Positions 1 to 8,077 of a stretch of 40,977 nucleotides of DNA are shown here, one piece after another. Made by a program: the position numbers and the translations under genes. Source of the stretch: Allobosea sp. ASV33 (GTDB lineage: Bacteria; Pseudomonadota; Alphaproteobacteria; Rhizobiales; Beijerinckiaceae). Numbering within the stretch: position 1 is the stretch's first letter; every line of letters begins with the position of its first letter. The notes below the pieces were generated by a model. It did no database searches, was not told the DNA's origin, and saw only the letters and a program-made list of their open reading frames with translations. The DNA is taken from positions 1 through 40,977 of the forward strand of contig NZ_JAELTI010000043.1 of NCBI RefSeq assembly GCF_016428755.1, given 5' to 3'.

Positions 1-2414
1 GGCCCGGACAGCATCGGCATCTCGCCCGGCGCCGCGACGATCTGCGGCCCACTCTGCTTCGGTGCCGGCGGCAATGTGTCCTCCGGCTCCTGCGGCTCGA
101 TGCGCGCCTTGAGCTCGGCTAGCGCCCCCCAGAGCGGCTGGAAGCTGAAGCGCACCTTGTGCGTGCCGGCCGGCACCTGCACGGCGCGGAACAGCACATT
201 GGCCCGCAGGATCTCGGTCTCGACGCCGTCGACCTCGGCCTTCCACCAGGGATGCCAGATGTCGTTGAGCACGACGAAGCCGGCGACCGGGGTCGTCACC
301 TCGATCTCGACATGGGCGTTGCGATAGCGCGTCAGCTTGACGTCGGCTTGAGCCGTGACCGGCCCTTCGGGCATCGCGACCGGCGGCTCGTTATCGAGCA
401 GCACGACCTGATTCGGATCGGCCTCCGGCCAGCGCCCCGACAGCTTCATGCTCTCGAAATCGGCGAACTGCCAGCCGCCGACGAACTGCACGCGCGGCAG
501 CGCCCGCGGGTTCTCGTAGACATAGCCCTGCTTCGTCCGGGCGATCAGGTGCAGGTCGCCCTCGTTCAGGGCGTGGTCGACCTGCTCGATCGGAACCGGC
601 GAGGCGATGTAGCGCAGGCCCAGCAGGTTCGCGAGACGGCAGCGATAGGACGGGAAGAGCGGCGTGAACTTGCGGTCGGCCGGCTTGGCGATGCCGTCGC
701 CGGTGCCGACGGCCTCGGAGAAGTCCTCGAGACGCAGCGGATTATAGCCCAGCGTATGGTCGAAGCCGTGGACCATGCCGGCATTCGGCCATTCGAAGCC
801 CATGCCGAGCAGTTCGACCCGGTCGCGCCGAGGCGAGCCCTCGGGCTGCGAGGTCAACTGCTTCAGCAGCGCGATGGTGTCGTTCTTCGTGCGGGCGTCC
901 AGCACGTCGTACATCTGCGGCGAGAGCGCGGTGGATTCGTTCGGACCGTTGTTGACGCCGAGATCGGCCGCGACCACGCCGGTGACCAGCACGGCAGCCG
1001 CTGCGGTGCCGAGCGCGCCACGCCAGCGCTGCAGGGAGAAGAAGGCCGCGCCCGCAACGGCGAACCAGCCGAGCGCCATCGCCACCGGCTTCCAGGCGTC
1101 AGCCAGATGCCCCCAGTCGCGCGAAATCCCAAGCGCGAGCACGATGGCGCCGAGAACCAGCGCCGCGCCGATCAGGAGGTCGCGGCGGAACGAGGTTCCC
1201 GCCTCCGCCGTCAGGATGCGATGCAGCACATAGCCCGACAGGATCGCCGCCAGACCGCCGATCAGGAAGGTCGCGTCGGCCGGCCGGCGGAACTGCTTCA
1301 CGCCCGGCAGATACTCATAGGTGAGATGGAACAGTGGCGTGTAGCGCCCGAGCGCGAACAGCACCATGAAGACGAACATCAACGACAGCGGCCGGACCGA
1401 CTTGTCCCAGAGCCAGCCGCGCGTCACGCCCGGCGCCAGCAGCAGCAGCAGCGGCAGCGCGCCGAAATAGACCTGCGCCATGTTCTGCGAGAGATAGAGC
1501 ACCTGCGGGTTGCCATAAGGGCCCCAGAACTCGACGGCCGGGTCCTTGGCCCCATAGAGGTCGCCGACGACGGCGGAGAGCAGCGACATCGGATGCAGCG
1601 AGCCGCTGGCCGCGATCGCGAAATCGATCTCGGGCCGGGTCGTGGCCTCGGCGAAAAGCCAGGTCCAGATCAATGGCATCGCGATGACGGCGAGCCCGAC
1701 AACGCTGGCGGCCGTGATCGGCAGCAGGCTCGCCTTGAAGGCCGGCCAGCCGCCGGAGATCCAGTGCGCCACGACCACCGCAACCAGCACATAGCCGGCG
1801 AGCAGCGCGACCTGGTCCGGCTCAAGCACCATCATCCCGGCGGCAAGACCGGCGAAGACACCCGAAAGGATGGACGAACGTTGCAGCATCCGCGCCGTCA
1901 GCCAGAAGGCGATGGCGAAGAAGGCATAACTCGCGATCTGCCCGACATGCTGGACGCGCCACGCCGCCGAAGCGCCGAAGGCGAAGACCAGTGCCGCCAT
2001 CAGGCCGCCGGCGGCATGCCAGCCGCGATCGCGGAAGAACAGGATGAGCGCGAGCCCGCCGGCGAGCAGATGCGCCAGCACATAGGCGTCGACCTCTCGA
2101 AAGCTCGGCTCCGGCGAGATCAGCGCCAGCAGGATCGCGGGCGAGAAGATCAGGGATTGCGGATCGGCGATCTGCGGCGAGCCGGCGAAGACGTTGTGGT
2201 TCCAGAAGGGCGACTGGCCGGTGTGGATCGCGTTGGCGAGGAACTGCACCTGCGCCTGGAAATGCGCCTTGGCATCGAACGGAATCGTCACCGCCCCCGA
2301 AAGCCAGGGCCAGCACAGGATGCCCCATGCCACGACGAAAGCGATGGCCGCCAGCAGGTAGCCGGCGCCCCTTGCATCAACGCGTCTCAACTGGACCCCC
2401 ACGGTCCTCGGCAC
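1..2414 (-). CDS. YfhO-like polytopic membrane protein (3' end outside window)
   Basis: Reading from a GTG at 2414, the frame stays open to the window edge (about 804 codons), so the C-terminus is missing. The first two thirds are hydrophobic with many transmembrane segments, including the early stretch LLAAIAFVVAWGILCWPWL. The last third is a soluble domain with the block NDIWHPWWKAEVDG (about residue 715), followed by ILRANVLFRAVQVPAGTHKV. That Trp-rich 'WKA.VDG' block followed by 'PAG.H.V.F' is typical of the YfhO family of bacterial membrane proteins, some of which act in glycosylation of cell-surface polymers. An in-frame stop lies at 2451-2453 and no strong ribosome binding site decides between GTG 2414 and GTG 2402. 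A long open frame on the opposite strand is its shadow. The family call is fairly sure; the substrate is unknown. Confidence 0.72.
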   Translation of the reverse strand, partial: MPRTVGVQLRRVDARGAGYLLAAIAFVVAWGILCWPWLSGAVTIPFDAKAHFQAQVQFLANAIHTGQSPFWNHNVFAGSPQIADPQSLIFSPAILLALISPEPSFREVDAYVLAHLLAGGLALILFFRDRGWHAAGGLMAALVFAFGASAAWRVQHVGQIASYAFFAIAFWLTARMLQRSSILSGVFAGLAAGMMVLEPDQVALLAGYVLVAVVVAHWISGGWPAFKASLLPITAASVVGLAVIAMPLIWTWLFAEATTRPEIDFAIAASGSLHPMSLLSAVVGDLYGAKDPAVEFWGPYGNPQVLYLSQNMAQVYFGALPLLLLLAPGVTRGWLWDKSVRPLSLMFVFMVLFALGRYTPLFHLTYEYLPGVKQFRRPADATFLIGGLAAILSGYVLHRILTAEAGTSFRRDLLIGAALVLGAIVLALGISRDWGHLADAWKPVAMALGWFAVAGAAFFSLQRWRGALGTAAAAVLVTGVVAADLGVNNGPNESTALSPQMYDVLDARTKNDTIALLKQLTSQPEGSPRRDRVELLGMGFEWPNAGMVHGFDHTLGYNPLRLEDFSEAVGTGDGIAKPADRKFTPLFPSYRCRLANLLGLRYIASPVPIEQVDHALNEGDLHLIARTKQGYVYENPRALPRVQFVGGWQFADFESMKLSGRWPEADPNQVVLLDNEPPVAMPEGPVTAQADVKLTRYRNAHVEIEVTTPVAGFVVLNDIWHPWWKAEVDGVETEILRANVLFRAVQVPAGTHKVRFSFQPLWGALAELKARIEPQEPEDTLPPAPKQSGPQIVAAPGEMPMLSG

Positions 2415-2584
2415 GAACGGTCCCGCTTTGGGATCCTGTCTCCAGCCCTGTCAGTGGCCGGGACCATGACGCTGCGTACCTGAACCGAATCTGAACGTGT
2501 TCACGCCTCCGTGAACGAGGCTGGTGACAGACTGAAGAAAGCGGAAACGGGATGGGAGAAAGGGCGCCTTAGCCAGAACCTCGA

Positions 2585-2629
2585 CGTCATCCCGGACAAG
2601 CTGCGAAGCAGTGCAGATCCGGGATGACG
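2585..2629. repeat. Short intergenic palindrome, family A (half element)
   Basis: The outer arms CGTCATCCCGGA and TCCGGGATGACG are exact reverse complements around a GC-rich centre. It lies between the 3' end of puuD and the 5' end of the YfhO-like gene. The same outer arms recur in the longer family A elements at 4501, 6432, 16985 and 38269. Confidence 0.75.
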
Positions 2630-2657
2630 ATGTGTTTCCGAGGAAATCGTCGAGCGC

Positions 2658-3893
2658 TCAGCGCCCCGCGCTGAGCCAGCCCGCGAGCACCTGCCGCTCG
2701 GCCGGTGTCATCCCGGAGAGATTGTTCGGCGGCATCGCATGGGTCATCACCGCCTGCGTGCGGATGGCGCGGGCATGGATCGCGATCTGCTCGGGCTCGT
2801 GCAGCAGCACGCCCTTCGGCGCAATCTGGATGCCCGGCCAGGACGGCTCCGGCGCATGGCACATGGCGCAGCGCCCGGCGACGATATTCGCGACCTCGAT
2901 CGGCGGCAGCGTCATCCCCGCCGGCAGGATGGGCTTCGGCACTGCGCTCGCCTTGAGGCCGAGCTGCTCGCGCCCGCCCGGCGAGGACGACATCGCCACC
3001 CAGAAGGCGAGCCACAACGCCAGGATCGCCACCGCCCAGCACCACCAGGGCGACTTGGCATGGTCGGCATGGCGGACATTGAAGAAATGACGGATCAGCG
3101 CCCCCGCCACGATCACCAGCGCGACAAGCAGCGGGATCACCGCCGAGTTCGCATAGGTGACGGGATAGTGGTTCGACAGCATCAGGAACAGCACCGGCAA
3201 GGTGATGTAGTTGTTATGCGTCGAGCGCTGCTTGGCGGCCTTGCCGTATTTCGGATCGGGCTTTTCGCCGGCGGTGAGCGCCGCGATCACCTTCCGCTGG
3301 CCGGGCATGATGTTGAAGAAGACATTGGCGGTCATGATCGTCGCCATCAGCGCGCCGGTGTGGATCAGCGCGCCGCGCCCGGAAAACACATGGGCGAAGG
3401 CCCAGCTCGCGGCCACGACATAGCCGAAGCCGACAAGGCCGAGCCACACGTCATGCTTGCCGAGCGGCGACTTGCAGAGCAGGTCGTAGATCAGCCAGCC
3501 GATCACCAGCGCCGCAATGCCGATCGCCCCCGCCGCGAAGGGCGATAGCTGCATCACCGCCGGGTCGATCAGATAGAGCTCCGACTGGGCGTAATAGACC
3601 CAGACAAGCAGGAAGAAGCCGGAAATCCAAGTCCAGTAGCTCTGCCATTTGTGCCAGGTCAGCTCGGCCGGCATCACCGCCGGGGCGACCATGTATTTGC
3701 GCATCTCGTAGAAGCCGCCGCCATGCACCTGCCAGGCGCGCCCGCCGGTGCCGGGCGGGATATCGTCGGCCGCCTTCAGCGAGGCGTCGAGATGAATGAA
3801 GAAGAAGGAGGCGCCGATCCAGGCGATGGCCGTGATGACATGGAGCCAGCGCAGCATCATGCCGCCCCATTCCATCAGATAGGCTTCGAGCAT
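2658..3893 (-). CDS. puuD: Urate hydroxylase PuuD, membrane protein with C-terminal cytochrome c domain
   Basis: This 411-residue protein has an N-terminal urate oxidase membrane domain of about eight helices, beginning MLEAYLMEWGGMMLRWLHVI. It ends in a class I cytochrome c domain with haem motif CAMCH (about residues 342-346) and a likely axial Met in HAMPPNN (about 387). PuuD-type enzymes oxidise urate to 5-hydroxyisourate and pass electrons to the respiratory chain, unlike the soluble oxygen-dependent uricases. The start at 3893 is preferred: GGAG lies 9 nt upstream and the first helix begins immediately, while an upstream ATG at 3956 adds only a polar extension. It is divergent from uraH, whose product handles the next step, and the shared intergenic region probably carries both promoters. 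The assignment is strong. Confidence 0.92.
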   Translation of the reverse strand: MLEAYLMEWGGMMLRWLHVITAIAWIGASFFFIHLDASLKAADDIPPGTGGRAWQVHGGGFYEMRKYMVAPAVMPAELTWHKWQSYWTWISGFFLLVWVYYAQSELYLIDPAVMQLSPFAAGAIGIAALVIGWLIYDLLCKSPLGKHDVWLGLVGFGYVVAASWAFAHVFSGRGALIHTGALMATIMTANVFFNIMPGQRKVIAALTAGEKPDPKYGKAAKQRSTHNNYITLPVLFLMLSNHYPVTYANSAVIPLLVALVIVAGALIRHFFNVRHADHAKSPWWCWAVAILALWLAFWVAMSSSPGGREQLGLKASAVPKPILPAGMTLPPIEVANIVAGRCAMCHAPEPSWPGIQIAPKGVLLHEPEQIAIHARAIRTQAVMTHAMPPNNLSGMTPAERQVLAGWLSAGR

Positions 3894-4007
3894 GATGTTG
3901 TGCTCCGCGAGGACTGGTGGCCTTCCCGAATCCGGACGATGCGGCTTCGGCGGCATGAAGCTACCCTGCTTTCGCCGCCGCCGAAATTGGCCGCCAGGCA
4001 GCGTCGA

Positions 4008-4035
4008 TTGACATCCGGGAACATGATCTTATCGC
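4008..4035 (+). promoter_or_regulatory. Candidate promoter for uraH
   Basis: TTGACA at 4008-4013 and TATCGC at 4030-4035 are separated by 16 nt, about 85 nt before the uraH start. The -35 box is perfect and the -10 box is partial. This is a pattern match only. Confidence 0.4.
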
Positions 4036-4119
4036 AAAAGCCAATATTCACCGGAGCGACCGGCGCTCTACACTGGCCGCGAGCAAGCCGCGCCGGAACC
4101 GGGCGCCACAGGAGACCGC

Positions 4120-4473
4120 ATGGGACATCTCTCGACGCATGTGCTCGACACGGTCAACGGCCGCCCCGGCGCCGGCATCGCGGTGACGCTGGACCGGCTC
4201 GGAACCGACGGCACCCGCGAGCGAATGGCCGAAACCGTGACCAATGCCGACGGCCGCACCGACGCCCTGCTCCTCGCAGGATCGCTCGTGCCCGGCAGCT
4301 ATGAATTGACCTTCGCCATCGGCGCCTATTTCCGTGGCCTGGGCACCGCCCTGGCGGAGCCCGCGTTCCTCGATCTCGTCCCCGTCCGTTTCGGCATCGC
4401 CGAGCCGGAGGGCCGCTATCACGTCCCGCTCTTGGCCTCGCCCTGGAGCTACTCCACCTATCGCGGCAGCTAA
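4120..4473 (+). CDS. uraH: 5-hydroxyisourate hydrolase (transthyretin-related)
   Basis: At 117 residues this is the usual size for the family. The N-terminal block LSTHVLDTVNGRPGAGI and the C-terminal tetrapeptide YRGS (within SPWSYSTYRGS) are the diagnostic ends of transthyretin-related HIU hydrolases; the terminal YRGS forms part of the active site. The enzyme hydrolyses 5-hydroxyisourate to OHCU, the product then taken by the UraD domain fused to PuuE just downstream. It is divergent from puuD and in the same direction as puuE, with a palindromic repeat of about 95 bp between uraH and puuE. The assignment is strong. Confidence 0.95.
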   Translation: MGHLSTHVLDTVNGRPGAGIAVTLDRLGTDGTRERMAETVTNADGRTDALLLAGSLVPGSYELTFAIGAYFRGLGTALAEPAFLDLVPVRFGIAEPEGRYHVPLLASPWSYSTYRGS

Positions 4474-4500
4474 TCCTGTCCCTCGGGTGACAACACACCT

Positions 4501-4596
4501 GTCATTCCGGACAAGCCGCGGAGCGGCGCCGATCCGGAATCCATCGTAAGGCTCCGGCATCCTATGATGGTTTCCGGGTCGAGCCCGGAATGACGG
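4501..4596. repeat. Intergenic palindromic element, family A (full length)
   Basis: Ends GTCATTCCGG and CCGGAATGAC are reverse complements. Internal arms GATCCGGAATCCATCG and GATGGTTTCCGGGTCGAG pair imperfectly, so the element can form nested hairpins. It occupies most of the 174-bp uraH-puuE gap. It shares its sequence with the elements at 6432 and 16985. Confidence 0.82.
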
Positions 4597-4647
4597 CGCA
4601 TCTTCCTGGAAGCCGGCGCTTCAAGACTGAACGAAAAGAGCGGTTTC

Positions 4648-6072
4648 ATGAGCCAAACCACCTATCCGCGCGACATGAAGGGCTATGGCCGCGCCGCGCC
4701 GCATCCGCATTGGCCGGGCGAAGCCCGCATCGCCGTCCAGTTCGTGATCAATTACGAGGAAGGCGGCGAGAACTGCATCCTCCACGGCGATGCCGCCTCC
4801 GAGGCCTTCCTCTCCGAGATCGTCGGCGCCGCCCCATGGCCTGGCCAGCGCCATATGAACATGGAGTCGATCTACGAATACGGCTCCCGCGCCGGCTACT
4901 GGCGGCTCTGGCGAATGTTCACCGAGCGGAACATGCCGGTCACCGTCTTCGCCGTTGCGTCGGCGCTTACCCGCTATCCCGAGATCGTCAGCTCGATGCA
5001 GGAAGCGGGCTGGGAAATCGCGACCCACGGCCTGAAATGGATCGACTATCGCGATACGCCGAAGGAGCGCGAGCGCGCCGATATCCTGGAAGCCATCCGC
5101 ATCCAGACCGAACTGACCGGCGAGCGCCCGCTCGGCTGCTACCAGGGCCGCACCTCCGAGAACACGATTCCGCTGACGATGGAGGAAGGCGGCTTCCTCT
5201 ACACGGCCGACGTCTATGCCGACGAACTGCCCTATTGGCTCGCTGGGCCGAAGGGCCCGCAGCTCGCCGTGCCCTATACGCTCGATGCCAACGACATGCG
5301 CTTCGCCACGCCGCAGGGCTTCAACACCGGCGAGCAGTTCTTCACCTATCTCAAGGATTCCTTCGACACGCTCTATGCCGAGGGCGAGACCGCGCCGAAG
5401 ATGATGTCGATCGGCCTGCATTGCCGCCTCGTCGGCCGGCCGGGCCGCGCCGCCGCGCTCGCCCGCTTCCTCGACTATGTGCAGAGCCATGACAGGGTCT
5501 GGGTCGCGACGAGGCTCGACATTGCCCGCCACTGGGTCAGGACGCAGCCGCCCCAGGGCGGCTACGTGCCCTCGAAGCTGCCGAAGGCACTCTTCACAGA
5601 GGTCTTCGGCCGCGTCTGGGAGCATTCCCCCTGGATCGCCGACGCGACCCATGACGCAGGCATCGGCGCCGGCCAAGACACGGCGGCAGGCCTGCATACC
5701 GCCATGGTCGCTGCCATGCGCAAGGGGTCAGCCGAGCAGCAGAGATCCCTGCTCACCGCCCATCCCGACCTTGCCGGCAAGCTCGCTGCGGCAGGCGAGC
5801 TCACGCCGGAATCGACGCAGGAGCAGGCGGGCGCCGGGCTCGACCGCCTGACCAGCGACGAGCGCGTCCGCTTCACCGCCCTGAACGAAGCCTACAAGAC
5901 CCGCTTCGGCATCCCCTTCATCATGGCGGTGAAGGGGGCGACCAAGGCCCAGATCCTCGCCGCCTTCGACGCGCGCTTGAAGAACACGCCGGAGCAGGAA
6001 TTCGCGACAGCGCTGGCCGAGGTCGAGAAGATCGCCCTGTTCCGGCTGAAGGAACTACTGCCGGAAGCGTGA
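4648..6072 (+). CDS. puuE: Bifunctional allantoinase PuuE fused to OHCU decarboxylase (UraD) domain
   Basis: This 474-residue protein has two parts. Residues 1 to about 305 are a PuuE-type allantoinase of the polysaccharide deacetylase fold (YPRDMKGYGRAAPHP, NYEEGGENCILHGD, ESIYEYGSRAGYWR, GCYQGRTSENTIPL). Residues about 312-474 match OHCU decarboxylase: EHSPWIA near 325, then LLTAHPDLAGKLA, ELTPESTQEQAGAGLD and LNEAYKTRFGIPFIMAVKG. The UraD part converts OHCU to S-allantoin and the PuuE part opens allantoin to allantoate. With puuD and uraH upstream, the cluster covers urate to allantoate. ATG 4648 matches the family N-terminus. No frameshift is seen at the junction. Stand-alone PuuE is about 300 residues, so the fusion is clear. 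Confidence 0.93.
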   Translation: MSQTTYPRDMKGYGRAAPHPHWPGEARIAVQFVINYEEGGENCILHGDAASEAFLSEIVGAAPWPGQRHMNMESIYEYGSRAGYWRLWRMFTERNMPVTVFAVASALTRYPEIVSSMQEAGWEIATHGLKWIDYRDTPKERERADILEAIRIQTELTGERPLGCYQGRTSENTIPLTMEEGGFLYTADVYADELPYWLAGPKGPQLAVPYTLDANDMRFATPQGFNTGEQFFTYLKDSFDTLYAEGETAPKMMSIGLHCRLVGRPGRAAALARFLDYVQSHDRVWVATRLDIARHWVRTQPPQGGYVPSKLPKALFTEVFGRVWEHSPWIADATHDAGIGAGQDTAAGLHTAMVAAMRKGSAEQQRSLLTAHPDLAGKLAAAGELTPESTQEQAGAGLDRLTSDERVRFTALNEAYKTRFGIPFIMAVKGATKAQILAAFDARLKNTPEQEFATALAEVEKIALFRLKELLPEA

Positions 6073-6090
6073 GGCCTCGCGTCACAACCT

Positions 6091-6185
6091 CGTTATGCTC
6101 GGGCTTGACCCGAGCATCTTGTAAACCGGTGCCTCTCGTCCTGAGATTCTCGGGTCGAAGCGCAGCTTCGCCCGAGAATGACGGG
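6091..6185. repeat. Intergenic two-hairpin element, family B
   Basis: The first hairpin is ATGCTCGGGCTTGACCCGAGCAT. The second has arms ATTCTCGGGTCGAAGC and GCTTCGCCCGAGAAT around a short loop. The element sits directly after the puuE stop. It is nearly the same as the element at 14755 and is the reverse orientation of those at 26762 and 32754. Confidence 0.82.
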
Positions 6186-6244
6186 AGACCCGGAACCTCG
6201 CCTCCTACCGCCACGTTGATATGCGTAAAACGTGGAGAGAGTTC

Positions 6245-6403
6245 GTGTTCCGCCTGCTTCTGATCATCATCGTGCTGGTCGTCGGCTACGACGCGGTCGT
6301 CCATCAGGGCGCCTATACGCGCGACGCCTGGAACAGCATCGTCCGCCTGACCGGCTCGTCGGTCGAGGGCGCCAAGGAACTCGGCGAGCGCGCCCGCAAC
6401 TAA
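6245..6403 (+). CDS. Small single-pass membrane protein, unknown function
   Basis: This is a 52-residue protein if translated from GTG 6245, which has GGAGAGAG at 6234-6241 with ideal spacing. An in-frame ATG at 6221 would give 60 residues but has no ribosome binding site. The N-terminus is one strong transmembrane segment (FRLLLIIIVLVVGY) followed by a polar tail (YTRDAWNSIVRLTG, then EGAKELGERARN). I recognise no family. It lies between two palindromic repeats and is convergent with the helicase gene. The membrane segment and clear ribosome binding site support a real gene. Confidence 0.55.
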   Translation: MFRLLLIIIVLVVGYDAVVHQGAYTRDAWNSIVRLTGSSVEGAKELGERARN

Positions 6404-6431
6404 CGGGGCCTCAGATTTTCGTCAGGGCGCG

Positions 6432-6521
6432 CGTCATCCCGGACGTCGCGAAGCGGAGATCCGGGATCCATCAGAGAGAGCAACGCCTTACGATGGATTC
6501 CGGGGCAAGCCCGGGATAATG
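6432..6521. repeat. Intergenic palindromic element, family A
   Basis: Starts CGTCATCCCGGACGTCGCGA, has internal arms GGAGATCCGGGATCCATC and GATGGATTCCGGGGC, and ends CCCGGGATAATG. It lies between the convergent small membrane protein and helicase genes. One base of the terminal arm has drifted (ATAATG instead of ATGACG). Confidence 0.75.
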
Positions 6522-6536
6522 TCTCCTCGCGATGGG

Positions 6537-7940
6537 CTACGCCGCCGCCCTGCCCTCGACGATCCCGGCGATCGCCTCAAGCATCCGCGTATCGTCCCCC
6601 GCGAGCCCTTCCATCGCCGCCATGCGCTGGATCACCGTGCCGGCGATCGCCTCCTCCACCGTATCCTCGGCATAGGCGTAGAAGATCGTCGCGTGCTGGC
6701 CGTCGCGATGGCAGCGCCCCTCGATCTGCTGGAGCTGGATTGCGCTATGGCGCATGTCGTGGATGACCAGCGCCCGCTCGCGCTCGCCGCCCGGCATCTC
6801 GCCGCGATGCAGCGAGATCGACTCGGTGACCGTGAAGATCACCGCATCGAGCTGCCCGGTCTGAAAGGCGATGCGCGTCTCCTCGTTCTGCGTGCCCGAG
6901 CGTTCGCCATTGATCTCCGCCGTGCGCCAGCCGCGCCCCCGGAGCGTTTCAGCCAGCATCGCGCTGGTCTCGAGGAAGGCGACGGAGATCGCGACCTGCT
7001 CGTCATTGCCAAGCAGATCCTCGCAGAAATCCGCCGTGCCGGGGATGCGCAGCAGGCTCGCCTTCTGGCGGAAGCGTAGATCGGCGGCCCAACCCTGCGG
7101 CTTGCGCGTCGAGCCGCCGGCCAGGCCCAATTCCCTCCGGAACTCGCGCCAGGTCGCGTCATAGAGCTTGCGCGCCCCGGTATCGAGCGCGACCGGCGCC
7201 AGTTCGCGCTGCACTTCCGGCCAGCCGGCGATCTCCTCCGGCCGGCGCCGCAGGCCGATGGCGTTGGCGCCGCGATAGAGCAGGTCGGCCATCACTTTGC
7301 GGTCGGCCTCGTTCGGCTCCCAGCTCCAGTTCTTCCAGCGCCCCTTGGCACGGCCAATCTTCAATCGCTTCATCAGCACGCGAAAGCCGTCGAGATCGGC
7401 CGAGGGCATGCCCGCGGCCTTCGCCAGCAGCCCCGCGAGATAGGACAGCTCGTGCGGCGACTGGCCGGCCGTCGCGCTCATATAGATCGTGAAATCGGCA
7501 GCTTCCGCCATCTGCCGGCAGACCAGCCCCTGCTGCGAGTTGGGATTGCGGATGCGATGCGCCTCGTCGATCACGACGAGCGGCCAGACGCGCTTCGGCC
7601 GGCCATGCTTGGCGATCTCGTTGTTCTTCGCCCGCGTCGAGCGCTTCTTGCTATCGGCGACTGGCGCGAGCAGCGACTTGGTCTTCTCGAAATTCATCAG
7701 CGTCACGCGCTTCGCCGGCAGGCCGGAGAGCGCCATGGTCCGCCGCCATTGCGGGATCGCGCCCTTCGGGCAGATCACCAGCACCTCCTCTTCCGGCATC
7801 GCCGAGAGCGCGAGCCAGGCCGAGAGCGTCTTGCCGAGCCCGGTGAGGTCGCCTAGCAGGAAGCCGGTCGCGCCTTTCGCCCGCGCCGCCAGGATGGCAT
7901 CGCGCGCGACGAGCTGGTGCGGGTGCGGGGTCATTGTCAT
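6537..7940 (-). CDS. Orphan SNF2-like superfamily 2 helicase/ATPase
   Basis: This 467-residue protein carries the helicase motifs in order: Walker A GDLTGLGKT (about 30-38), Walker B box VVIDEAHRIRN (DEAH about 125-128), motif III SATAGQSP (about 155) and motif VI QIEGRCHRDGQHAT (about 405-417). The last resembles SNF2-type enzymes. It lacks the large accessory domains of Swi2/Snf2 remodellers or of restriction-system helicases, and no nuclease, methylase or partner gene is adjacent. Similar compact proteins occur in phages and mobile islands, but nothing here proves that origin. The start is uncertain: ATG 7940 and 7934 begin at the domain (MTPHPHQLVARDAI), while ATG 7994 would add 18 residues. 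It is divergent from the M20 peptidase. The family is clear; the role is unknown. Confidence 0.78.
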   Translation of the reverse strand: MTMTPHPHQLVARDAILAARAKGATGFLLGDLTGLGKTLSAWLALSAMPEEEVLVICPKGAIPQWRRTMALSGLPAKRVTLMNFEKTKSLLAPVADSKKRSTRAKNNEIAKHGRPKRVWPLVVIDEAHRIRNPNSQQGLVCRQMAEAADFTIYMSATAGQSPHELSYLAGLLAKAAGMPSADLDGFRVLMKRLKIGRAKGRWKNWSWEPNEADRKVMADLLYRGANAIGLRRRPEEIAGWPEVQRELAPVALDTGARKLYDATWREFRRELGLAGGSTRKPQGWAADLRFRQKASLLRIPGTADFCEDLLGNDEQVAISVAFLETSAMLAETLRGRGWRTAEINGERSGTQNEETRIAFQTGQLDAVIFTVTESISLHRGEMPGGERERALVIHDMRHSAIQLQQIEGRCHRDGQHATIFYAYAEDTVEEAIAGTVIQRMAAMEGLAGDDTRMLEAIAGIVEGRAAA

Positions 7941-8077
7941 GCAGAAGGAGAAACCCTGTCGACCGGTAGGACGCCCGCCCTGCCCGACGGGCATGACGCG
8001 CCCGGCTCTCTTGGCACTGGCGTTCGCGCGCGTCCACCGGCACTGTGCCGGCCATCGATTGGGGAGACCACAAGACC

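Noticed and set aside
159..2483. 774-residue open frame on the plus strand opposite the YfhO-like gene
   Set aside because: Its translation is Arg/His/Gln-rich low-complexity sequence, whereas the opposite strand gives a coherent membrane protein with family motifs. It is a GC-rich antisense shadow.
4048..4560. 170-residue minus-strand frame over uraH and the adjacent repeat
   Set aside because: Part of its sequence is the translation of a family A palindrome and the rest is antisense to uraH.
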